DNA from: Stichopus chloronotus
Taxonomy: Eukaryota > Echinodermata > Holothuroidea > Aspidochirotida > Stichopodidae
DNA: 64,000 nt
NCBI GenBank assembly: GCA_021234535.1
Contig: CM037843.1
Location: 20,119,911 to 20,183,910, forward strand
Direction: 5' to 3'
Shown piece by piece: positions 53,148-64,000 of the stretch (its first letter is position 1; the number at the start of each line of letters is the position of its first letter). Both the position numbers and the translations under genes were made by a program. The notes beneath the pieces are model-generated. The model had not been told where the DNA came from, did no database searches, and saw only the letters and a program-made list of their open reading frames with translations.

Positions 53148-56100
53148 TTATCTCCCCATCGGCGGAGAGAGAAAACCGTTGATGACGTGAATGACACCGT
53201 TCAAACTGAGGATGTCGGTTTCTGCGATGTCTACATTATTAACCGTCGTCCCATCTCTTCCGGACATGAAACTCAAATTTCTGCCTTTCAGGTACGTCTC
53301 CACGTGTCCCGTAGTGAACCAGTACCATGGAGGAGGATAACCCAGACGTCTGACGTCACTCATGCACATGCGCCCTAGTAGAATGCGAAACAGAACATAA
53401 GGTTTAATTTTATTAAACCGTTACGATGGGGGTATAATCGATATAATCGAAATATTTTGAAACGATAAACGTTCGAACACTTTGTCTCTCCTTACATTAG
53501 AGTTTACTCAGTGTTCTTCATCAAGCCTCTCCCATTTGGAGAGAACTAAATGAAGAGTCACATCAATCACACATGTAACGGTTACCATCTGAATATCCAA
53601 AACAGGGAACATATATATATATGGCTATATACGATCATTTTTATTACAAAAAGACGATTCCAGTGAAATTGTCAAGTCATGAGACATATAGCATTTATAG
53701 TTATGGTTCTAGTTAAGAGTAATTTGATTGAAAGCTGTAGTGTTTTGTCTGTGTAGATTGAATACCATCTTGTTGGAGGGAGGAATCCTCTATTGGAACT
53801 TTTTCCTTTTTTTTATGTTTTCCAACTAAATGTTGCAATGATGGTAGACTTCTATGAATTTTCAGACTTTTTCCGTGGAATTTTTACTGAATCTTCTGAC
53901 GGCTGCTGGTCTGGCTATTATCGCTGACAAAGGTCAGAACGTGCTACAGCCGACTCGGTCGCCGACGGACGAAAACATTGCCTAAAACATTGTACTGTAC
54001 ATATAGCTATGACAGACAAGGCGACAGGAGACTAACAAATAGCTTCACTTGAAAGATCGCAAAAAGAGGTCGGTCGTGTTCAGAAGCACCTATACATGGG
54101 TGTAAGGGAAGATGGCTTACTTACAGGTAATTTATTTGCAGTACGCTCATCGAAAGAAATCAATGTGACTGGGCTTCCCTTCAAACTGCCAAAACCAGAT
54201 CATGATAATCTCTCTAAGTGCGCAATTGAACTTTGAATGGTTCTTTCCAAAATTTTGAGAAGTAATTATCTTTTATCAAGCTATCAATTCTGAAACTCAG
54301 ACAACATAAATTTGGAACTGTAGGCGTACATACTGTTAACTAGCTTGCGACTTCGGTAACTTTGGCAAAGGGTGACCCACAAGTTCAAGTGGTTTAGGTT
54401 TGAAGTGATGTATTAGTCTCGCGTCGTCGAAACAAACTGGGCGACATGCACTATGCATATCTTCAATCATGATAGACCACATTCTACGAACTTCATTTCT
54501 ATGTGTCTACCATTTCCTTTGATCAGTATAGCTTCTAATGTCTACCACATCTGTAACCCTCGAATGAATATCAGCTCCTTCCTCTACCTTTAGCAATGTG
54601 ATATCGCATGAAGTCCCGAAGGTACCGTCGGTCGGTCACAAGCTTCTGAAAGTCGTCATTGTCAAAGTGATGAAATATTAAATTTTCTGGTGCGAAGACG
54701 GTGACGTTGTCCGTTCGGAGCACGGATTCCAGGCCAGCGATTTTAGCAAATTTCACGAATATCGAAAATCTGGAATCTTGCAACAATACCGTCCATGCAG
54801 TCTCCGTCGGTCTCACAAGCACCTGTGGGCAGAAAAAGAGAAATAACGTATAACGAAGGAAAAAAAAAACGGTAAATTTATGTTTGAAATCGTAGAAGGA
54901 TCGACGTATAACAGAAATAGCACGGTAACTATCATATACAAGGAGGTCGGAAAAGGGGCACCGGGATCAGTAAGTATTCATCTTAATAGGTAACGACTAG
55001 TTCATTAATATACTACCACTCTGTAACCCCATTGCCCTGATCTAAATTCTCCCCTATCCATCATTTGCTTTTCTCCTTAACGTACATGCATTTGTCTCAG
55101 TTTGGAGGTTATTTGTCTACAATTTCAGATCATTTTTTAAGTCCCCACCGCCTGCCTCAACGAAAAATATTTATAGCGACGTACTGGTAGCTAGTGGGTC
55201 CACGTAAGTTCGTCTTGAGGTGAAAGGTTTTTCTCCACGGCATCATGTAAAGAGTCTTTACGTATACATAATGCGTTGAAAGCTTTTAAATACAGCTGAC
55301 GAGATCAGATATGCACACTTTTCAATTCTTTTCAGTCCGTGAATATTTTCATACCTTATCGATTTCGTGAACGTGTCCGTTGAAGGCCTCGACATCCCAC
55401 CGCACCAGCCGTGCACATTGAAGTTTCATTAAACCGACTGTTCGTCTCAACTTGAAAAGTAAGTAACAGAATGAAACATTTCATGCACTTTGTTATCTCG
55501 ATTGAAAAAACAAAAACGTTCTCTTGCCCACGTCAAACCCTCGGAATCTGGGATCATTTCCAGTGGTACTACAATGAAAATGCCAGCAAAATTTTTGTCC
55601 TAAAATGTCGATTTTTCCTCAGTTGTGACAGGGATTGTTGATCATCTGGGACACAGGACCTTGGATGGATCATCTTGGATAGGTGGTTATATATGAGGAA
55701 AAACGTATCAGATTGCCTCTTTATACATATGGTATTTGTCAATTGATGAACATGCCTTTGTCACCACTTCAGTGGAGAATTGATTCATTAAGATGGATAG
55801 TTTGCTTTTACTTTTCTTTTCTGTCACCAAAAGCTCCATTAAAATGTGGGAAAATGTCTATAGGTCTAAATACGATTTATAGTCAGTTTTTACATTCCTT
55901 CAAACTTGCGCACTAAACTTGAAGTAGCTCATATCGCAAGGAGGGCCTCCGACCAACTCGAGTATGAGGTGTCACAGGCTCATGACTAAACACGGTGAAG
56001 CGGAGTACAATATCACCGCACCCCCCCCCCCCTCCACATCCCACTCCACCACCATAAAATGGGAACAACGCCCTGGTCTTGACCACTCTATACCACTTGG

Positions 56101-59100
56101 TGTTTCTTTGTAAACCCAGTTTGACTCTGGATGGCGCAAAGTGGCAATATGACCAATATTGGTAGACATAGATATTGGGTTACCTCAAATAACAAAAAAC
56201 TGCACTGTAAAAAAAATGTCTGGAAATGTACAAAAAATAATACAAAGAAATAAATCAAAATTACAGAAATTGTCTGGAAACTAATAGCCGGAACATTTCT
56301 GTATTCCTTTTGTATTTCTTTATCTCATTTTCTGTAAATTTACATTTTACAATTTACATTTTTAACTGTGTGTGTAGAATTCGTGACTTGTGGATCTGAA
56401 ATATCTCACTCCGATATATTCGCACATACCTGCACCATGCCGTCATCGTCTGTATGTTCCGGTATCTCAAAGAAGGTGAGCGGTGATCCGTCTGCTCTGG
56501 TAAAGTCATGGGCCATAAAACGGGCATGTATGATATGATCATTCAACACTTGATTCAACCAATGAGGGTCATTTACGCTAGAGCCGTTCAATATGTCCTG
56601 TGGAGAGAGATGTAGCCAAATACGGTCATGCCACTCTCTCCAATCAAATTCACGCAACGGTCAAAGTTGGAGTTAGAATGATCTCATTCTAAGTGAGGTA
56701 AAATGTTTCTTCAATTTTCTTCAATAGAGGAATGTCAAATCTAAATATTACCACCAATTGAGCATAATAATGTCATTTTTTTCACGATGTGATTTTTTTT
56801 TTTTTGATGAATGTATATTTTCCATAGCTCCATATGTTTTCAGTTTGTGGGAATGTCAATGCCATACGTTAATTTTTCAAAGGAGAAGTTACTTTTTCAA
56901 AACGAAAAACCCAAAATCTCTGCATAAAGATCTGAGTTGACGGCCGTAATTGGGAAGGTGTCTTGATTAATAACAAACCTGCCACGGTCTGAACATGAAT
57001 TATTGCAATGACTCCATGGTGTAAAAATGTCTGCTCTCTTCATCCTTGCATCCTCAATGCTTGAACATCTTGTTACAAAGGCCCACTGGTGGATCTGAGA
57101 GGGGCCAAACAGGGAGGCCATGGTCTCACCCAAAGTAGAGTCAAAAAATTGTTTCCAAAATTATACCGAGTAAACGAAATTTTTTAGATCAAAATTAATT
57201 TCACAATTGCACACTTTTGTTGCACCGAATCGCATCTGAGGACATTTAGTTATAGATAACGACCCCTCCGCCATACCACTATACCACCAGTTTGGTGTCT
57301 CCCAAACAAAGGTCTTGGATCTTTAATCTCAAAGGTTAACTGTTGAATGATATTAAGTCATGCTGCCGTGAGGTTTCTATATTTGTATTTTTTATACTGT
57401 AAGTTAGAAGGTAGTTTATTAGTCTTGCTTAGACCCTAATGTTGGCATCGAGCTAGTCCAACGCATGTTGCTCTTTCGCAAATATGCACAGAAGTGACTA
57501 CCACTGAGCCCTCTACATTCCTCCCGCTTTTATTTGAGACTAGGATTGCAACGGACAAATCCTCGTAGGCCTATGTGTATGCAGAACTCGGTTGACAGTG
57601 CCCTTGCCGCATCCGCTGTAGTGACTCTGCGTGTAAACTGATGATAACGAGGGCGCTGTCCATGCATAGAAGACAGAGCCGTATATAGCCGTATCTTTAT
57701 ATACGGCTCTGATAGAAGGGGCGTCTGTAGCCTCTGAGAGGTTCAAGCAGGTATGTTAGCATTGCATGTAAAAATACGACCTAGGAGCGAATATTACAAA
57801 AAGTCTTGTCCAAGACTAGGTAGTTACCTGCAGTGCATCTGTGCTAGGCGCCAAGAAGGTCAGGTTATGTTTGTCGGTCAGAACTGAGAGAACGTCTAAT
57901 TCGTCCACCACGGACGCTATCAGTGATGAGGTTGGAAATACTTCAGGAATCAGGAGAGCTTTGAAGAGAAGAAGGATCACCGAATTATATAATAACATTA
58001 ACAATAAATCGGACGTTTGAGTAAGTTTACTTACCACCGTCAGTGTAGGTACGTTCGCTTCCAACCTATACGTCAGGGTGTGGTCATAAGTTACCAATTC
58101 ATCTGATTTTTTTTATGGGGGGTGGGCTTTTTTGAGAGGGGACACTAATCATTTGTCCAAAGAATTTTTTTAACGTGAAGTTAAAAAAAAATACATTGAT
58201 TCAAAAGAAATAATGGTTCTGAAAGAAAAAGAAAAAAATTAGGCTGATATAAACAAGACAAGAGACTCTTGGAAGTGCTATTTCCTGCAACCTACCTATA
58301 GTAGAGGTATGTTTGTAAAAAAAAAATGTCATCGATACGCTACTCTCCAACCATTGGTGGTGCTCCGCATAGATGGAGTCCATGTAGAGAAAACATACGA
58401 CTATGATGAGAGTCATTACTGCTTCCGCCCGCTTCAACCTTTTGCCCAAAGTTTGTTTATGTTAGAACAGAACGAGAGTGGGGGGGGGGGGGGGGAAGTT
58501 CAGTATCCAATACTCGCCAAGTGCTTCAATTCAGAAATGAATGAAAACAGATGCATAATCCAGTTTTCCTTGATTTCATTTCATTTGATTCTTGTATCAT
58601 TTTCATTACTGTTTTTTATAGATTGTTTTTATGTTCTTCGCATGTGGAATTGCAGACAATGGACCCTGTTTTACAAACAGGCACATGCAGCTTAGATCGA
58701 CGCTTGGTAGGGCTGCAGTTGCGGCCATCTAGGGGGTTTACAAAACTAAAAACTTTTATGGTACGCTCCTCGCCAATCGACGGTGACGCGATAGTCCTGC
58801 CGGCATCAGCTCCCCCCTCCCCTTAGAAAAATATTTTCTTTCCATCATACCTAGCTTATGCTACTCTTATCACAAAAAGGTTTGGGCCAGATGTTCGTCC
58901 CCCACCTTTCGATAACAAATCGACGTATATGGTCAGATTGAGACATACCCGCTAGGATTTACTAATAAACAGCATATTCGTGGTCATCTGTTACATCAGC
59001 TAGATATTCAATAATTTCATACAGGGAAGCCCTCGAAGAGTCGCCATTTTGGCTTAATGGCGCTCTGGCATTAACTCCAGCGCAGTAACAAAGTCGCCAG

Positions 59101-62100
59101 ATGGTAAGCCCCCCCCCCCCCCGAATGACATCAGTGACACAAAAACACAGTATCTGCTTTCACATATACTATGTGGCTATCCTCGAGTCATGAGAAAAAA
59201 GATGCCTCCTCTAAACACAATATTTTCCCCATTCAGCAGGAATTGTGTTTTTAGTAACTTGAATGTCGTTTCCCTTCTCGGCCTGATCTTCATAAGAAAA
59301 ACCTTGTGCATCATATACCTTGTGTAAATTTTGTTGTTAATCTCTTAGTATAATTGGCCTACAAATGTCATTGCGTGTTACCAATTCATTTGAATTTTTT
59401 CTCTAAACAATGAAAAAGAACACCTGTCAAATTATTGAAGAAAGACACATAACTAATTGCATCCTTGAAGAGGGTATAAAGGGAAGTTAAGGGTTAAACT
59501 GAAGTAATGAGAGGCCGAGGACGGTTCAAAACGTAATGAGGGGATTCACAAAGGGTTTCCAAAAATTAATTTGATGACAAGGCGAAAAACAATGAAAATA
59601 CTAACAAAAGCCGGAAGGGTAAAAAAAAAAAAAAAAGTTGTCTTCCGATTTAAGAACAGATTTTAGTACAAAAAATTAAATTCAGATCATACAAAGCATG
59701 ATTTTTTTTTACAATTTAAATGTGCAATTCACTGACTTGTTGTGTAGCGCATAGCATATTTCCGGTCGCAGGACGGTTCCCGTGTGAGATATATAAATAT
59801 ATACACAGATTGAAGGAAAAAGCCAGTCTATATATAGAAACATCTTTATCATATACGAAGAGTTGAAGATGAAGTGGAAAGTGTTTGACAAACGTCTTCC
59901 CAAAGTTCCGTTTAAAAACTATTACTTGCTTCTTACGTTATAACACTTTTGAAATTCAGGAAAAGCAGTGCCATTTTCGTTAGTCGAATTATGAGGATGC
60001 ACAACCCATGACAGGGAGAATTTAAGGTATTTCATTAATTTCCCGACGACTAGTTTCCATAAATGCAAATATACTCATTTTGTATTTAATTACTGAACTG
60101 CATTATGCAATGATCAAATCAATACTTTGAACTAAATTCATATACATTATAACTGTTAACATATATCTGACAATAAATTATATGAAGACAAATGACGTCA
60201 CAATCTCAGAATGGTAGCGTTCTGTTTTCATTTTTTTTACTTTTCAACTTTGCAATATCTTGGAAAGTATACATCGTATGTAGATGGACTTTGGTAACGG
60301 TGTTCCCCACATGTCGGTCTCATTTAATAGTAATTTAATAGTTTTGCTGTCAAAAGTTCTGATTTTTGTTCTCCTGTAATGCTATCTTACCTTGTTCTGG
60401 TATGAAAACCTTATCAATGGTATATATTACGCCATTTGTTGTGATGATGTCAGATTCAAGGACGTTGGCATCGTTGATCAATAGTTGTTTGTCGTCCGTT
60501 CGATTAATCGCTAATCGATTACCGATCAACGTACAAGGCGATGAGTTGCTGTCTAACATCGCATCACAGATCGAGAAATCGGACATGTGTTGTTTGACTA
60601 CAGCTGCAACCAGAGAAAAACAAAACGAAATGGAATGCTTATAAAAACTAAGAAAAAGGCCTTTTCGCGAGAGTTACTATTATCCCTACATATACACCAA
60701 GAAAGGAAAGTACGGAGATATGCTGATCTGCACTCGTCATAGATTCATACACTCAAACAGATCCGGGAGTCATTAAAGGAATATGAACTATCATACTGGG
60801 TGAATATGGGGTAATCGTAAGCATTCGAAGGCCCTCATTTGTAACCACATTCTACTCTTTGTAAGAATCCCATGTATGGGTTAAATGTCCCATGAAATCA
60901 ACTTCGTTTTCTCTCCTCATAAGAAGACACCGGTTTAGTTGGCAACTTTTCTCGAAGAAAACAAAGACATTTTGGCACCATGGTCATGCCGGGTGACGTA
61001 TATGCAAGATTCAATTCATTACTTCAACTTTCAATTTAAATAGCACAAATTGAAATACCGCTTTACACAACTGCATGTTGGATATCAACTTTAAAATCGA
61101 TTCACCTATAATCACTGTTGAAAGAAAACGAGAAGGGATCGAAAGAAAACGTATAGCTAATTATGATCAACTCGAATTGTACTTGTTCGTTGAACCGCAC
61201 GTAAGGGTAACTCGACCTGAAACAGATTCAAGAGAGATAATACCTCCATGGAGGCCTTAGAGGAGTATTGATCATGCAGGTCGATCCAAAGGAAAGGAAA
61301 TGGAAAGGAAAGGAATTTCAGCACCACTTTTCTTACAACGGTTTTTGTTAAGATTGAGAATGGTCGCAAAAACAAAACACGAACTACGTCGAACAACCTC
61401 TGTCATCTGCACGGGGGTAACCCCTAACCCAATACGTGACCCTTATAACGATCGCTGATTGGCTAAAATGTTGTTCATGCCAATAATTCGTTTCATTCGC
61501 ACGAATTTGGCCACCAGCCAGAACCTTTTTTATTTTAAGTCCTGGCAGAACCATAGAGCGATTACAAACACCGTCTTGGCTCAACACATCCTTTGCAGTT
61601 TTATAACCTGAGGATTTCGGCAATTCTGTATACACCGAAGATTGTTTGTACCTGTGAGTCTTGTAGGAGAGTCAAGGATATCGTCGAGAAGATGTTGTGG
61701 TAAACGCTCAAAAGCGGCATTTGTGGGGGCAAATATCGTGAATGACGTTGATTTTGATGAATCAAGGACTCCTGTCTGTTGTAAGGCTGTAGACAGGAAA
61801 AGAGGTTACCTCAGTTACATCAACTGTATCATTCGTCAATAGACCACCCGTGCATGTGACGTCACAGTGAAGCGCCCTCCTTGGAGATAAGTTACTTAAT
61901 GTAGCATGCGTACGTCTGCAAGTGCAGAGTTTCAGTAATTCGATCTACACGCGTCTACAGCATAGTAAGGATGTACTGTTCGCTGTTTGCCTCAAGGAGG
62001 GAGTCCTTGATTGCTGTTATGTAACGTCAATGCAAGGGTGGTGGGTGGGGTCTATTGCATCATATATACTCCAGTCCATTGCACTATTGGAAATAATTAC

Positions 62101-63724
62101 CCCTGCTTCGAAGCTCGTCTATTATGGCAGACTACTTGTTTCCCACATTCTCTCTAACTTTTTCTTTATTATTTCCATGTTCTTTTTGTTGTTTAAAACT
62201 CTGCCCGGGGTTCATGGAAGAACAACTGAATCCACTATAGCCTGGCAAGTTATGTCTTACATGAATGCACACATGAAGCAGCAAAACAATTATGGATACA
62301 TTAACCTTTGACCTAAGTAAGTGAAAAAGCCCGAAAGCCAATAAAACATTGGTGGCCTTTGCGCTGTACTGCACCTTACAACAAAAATGTTAAAAAATAT
62401 ATAAACTTATAAAAAAATAAAAATGTAAAGAAAAATGACGATATGAAGATAAAAATTCGTCACCGTTGGTGATCGTCGTTAGGTCTTTTCTCCTCTTCAG
62501 CCACCCCATCAGGTCATCGTTTGGGTTTACAAGTGGTCTTCTTACGCTATGCAAAACGCCGTTCAATGCAGCGTGATCGATGACGTCAGTGACTGGAACG
62601 CAATTGGCTAATATAGTCTATGGAAGCATAACTATAGCGATTTAATTCTATTCGTAATTTAATGTACATTTATGAATTATGAATGACGAGTAAACCGATA
62701 ATCGATACTAGTGGAAGTCATTTAATTATGACATTTTGTTAATAGTTTGCAATGTTTTCTCTGCTGTGCATAAAAAATATTGATTACAATAGTACATAAT
62801 TACAGTTCACTGTTAACCATGGTTTTGTCATAGCTATAAGGTTAAAATTAAAAAAAAATAAAAATCTTCTTTACAGAGTCTCTTCCCCACACTCAAAAGT
62901 TGGGTAAGCTTTCATCGACGAGGACGTTGTTTTATACAACTATAGCGACCTCCATACATGGTGAATACTTACAAAATCATACTGCAATCGAAATAATTCA
63001 TCACCACACCAGAGTCCATCTCAACGAAACATTACATTAATATGCTGCTTTAGCAGCAAATTACGTAAAATTTAAATCCAATCGAGCGGAGGGCGATCTC
63101 GCCGGTCACCTCATACCGTACGATGATTTCTTCCCTCTAAATGTTGATGAAATATGTTTTTTTTTCTTGCTAAAGTAGAATACAATATATGACCTCACGA
63201 TGGTCATTACAGTTTCTCGTCTCATTCTAAATGATATGAGTAAAATATATTCTGCTCTTGTGAGTTCTCAGTGTAGTTGTAGGGTCGATACACAGTAACT
63301 GGACTGACAATAAAGAGAAATCAATTTCCATTGTATGGTGATTGTATGATGGAAAAGAGACAATCAAAGGTCTTAAGTTGAAAATTTTAGAGAAAAGTTA
63401 GTATTTTTTTTATCAGTTTGTGGTTCGAGAGCTTAAGAAATTGTCTACGACATTTCGTGTATAAGTCTGAAATAATTTGCAGATGCCAATTTGTGCGTGC
63501 TAGAATATGAAAATAAACCCCAACAGCCTACTATGCCTTTTTTTTTTGTATTAGACGACACTCACCGGTTCACCTGCGTCTAGAATAAGTCGAATGCGGA
63601 TGCTGCCCCCTGTAAGTGACGTCACAACCTCTTCGTCCTTGAAAGTTTCTGAATAACGTAAGCCTTTAATCACGTGACTTTTGACGAAGCGACGGGGAGA
63701 GTGTAGCAGGTGACTGGAGTAATT
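53148..63724 (-). CDS. Multi-FAS1 (fasciclin) secreted adhesion protein, C-terminal part
   Basis: Nine exons in transcript order: 63566-63724, 62464-62617, 61652-61786, 60391-60603, 57828-57958, 56430-56597, 55355-55450, 54588-54822, 53148-53374. They give 505 codons with all phases matched and a stop; the N-terminus lies beyond the right edge. Four FAS1 domains are visible, the first lacking its N-terminal half. Each ends in the family's NGVxHxI-type box: LNGVLHSV, TNGVIYTI, FNGHVHEI and LNGVIHVI. Their first halves carry FxIFAPTNAAF-like blocks (TIFAPTNAAF, TFLAPSTDAL, TVFAPENLIF), and the YH-type motif is seen as RYHIAKG and KSHVIKG. FAS1 domains mediate cell-matrix and integrin contacts. 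The protein ends eight residues after the last domain, with no EGF, link or membrane segment seen, so it resembles TGFBI/periostin-type proteins more than stabilins. Assignment to one ortholog is not possible. Confidence 0.88.
56897..57133 (-). other. Open frame in FAS1-gene intron, unclassified
   Basis: A 78-codon frame with protein-like composition lies in the intron between the exons at 57828 and 56597. No splice sites fit it into the FAS1 reading frame and it has no FAS1 motif. It may be a fragment of a dispersed repeat. Function unknown. Confidence 0.2.
57674..57711. repeat. Perfect 14-bp inverted repeat (hairpin)
   Basis: CAGAGCCGTATATA (57674-57687) is repeated as its exact complement at 57698-57711 with a 10-base loop. 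It lies in the intron upstream of the third-from-right FAS1 exon set and may be the core of a small foldback element. Confidence 0.8.
58344..58416 (-). CDS. Possible alternative first exon with signal peptide
   Basis: An ATG at 58416 opens 24 codons that read as a signal peptide: MTLIIVVCFLYMDSIYA, then E. The frame can end in phase 1 at a weak donor (GAGA|gtagcg), which would join in frame to the FAS1 exon at 57958. If used, it would produce a secreted protein with only the last two FAS1 domains, or mark a second tandem gene. It could also be chance hydrophobic coding in an AT-rich intron. Confidence 0.25.
61384..61635 (-). other. Open frame in FAS1-gene intron, unclassified
   Basis: An 83-codon frame starts 17 bases after the donor of the 61652-61786 exon. 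It is fairly GC-rich compared with its surroundings and reads as plausible protein (CNRSMVLPGLKIKKVLAGG). It has no FAS1 motif, and the flanking FAS1 exons join perfectly without it. A mobile-element fragment is the likeliest source. Confidence 0.2.
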
Positions 63725-64000
63725 CTGTCGAGCAGTCAAACAAAACAGTGACCATTATTATAAACCTCAGTATATCGGCGAGACGTCGAGAGTTAAGTCA
63801 ATGATCCGAGCGCTTCTGTTAACAGGGAATATACTCGTGTCATTTGCGGTAAAAAAGAGAAAAGATTTGTGTTGTTTTAGCGGCACGGAAGGGGGGGGGG
63901 GGAAGGGTGCGGTTGGGAGTGGGAAATGCAGTGTTTGATGTAAAATGTATGTTTTGTACATACAAATCTACCTATATCAGACAGCCTATATTAGATGGTT

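Noticed and set aside
55355..55440. Acceptor at 55441 for the FAS1 exon ending in FNGHVHEIDK
   Set aside because: It breaks frame with the previous exon; the acceptor ending at 55451 keeps frame and has a better pyrimidine tract.
62464..62607. Shorter version of FAS1 exon 2 using the acceptor at 62608
   Set aside because: It does not match the phase of the preceding exon; the acceptor at 62618 does and restores a normal FAS1 sequence.

Overview
The window is nuclear DNA of an animal. Its genes are split into small exons with GT-AG introns, the spacers are AT-rich and full of decayed repeats, and nothing looks like an operon. The gene set (secreted C-type lectin, glycine N-methyltransferase, ACP7-type purple acid phosphatase, copper chaperone for SOD, multi-FAS1 adhesion protein), the CR1/jockey-like LINE remains and the recurrent GGCCTA-type words suggest an invertebrate deuterostome, probably an echinoderm. 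The species is inference.

Layout. 0.17-0.68 kb (+): intron-less secreted C-type lectin. 0.7-9 kb: repeat-rich spacer with a CR1-like LINE 3' end and one unassigned candidate exon. 9.0-13.9 kb (+): complete five-coding-exon GNMT, 305 aa. 14-22 kb: spacer with several duplicated repeats. 22.0-36.85 kb (-): complete 12-exon purple acid phosphatase of the ACP7 type, 429 aa. Its introns hold a GATATC-centred satellite array and a second array carrying paired CRE-like sites. 37.4-38.9 kb (-): frameshifted LINE reverse transcriptase remnant. 39.2-39.45 kb: a further GATATC-type array. 41.3-49.5 kb (+): CCS, with seven exons certain and a candidate start codon lying directly on a splice donor. 51 kb: tetranucleotide microsatellite. 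53.15-63.7 kb, running off the right edge (-): the last nine exons of a protein with at least four FAS1 domains.

I rebuilt exon borders by hand from splice signals, reading phase and family conservation. Phases agree across all joined exons of the four multi-exon genes. The genes have unrelated jobs (one-carbon/methyl balance, phosphoester hydrolysis, copper delivery to SOD1, cell-matrix adhesion, carbohydrate recognition), and the sequence shows no functional cluster. The most unusual signals are the GATATC arrays, the evenly spaced CRE-like pairs in ACP7 intron 1, and a changed copper-ligand pattern in the SOD-like domain of CCS.
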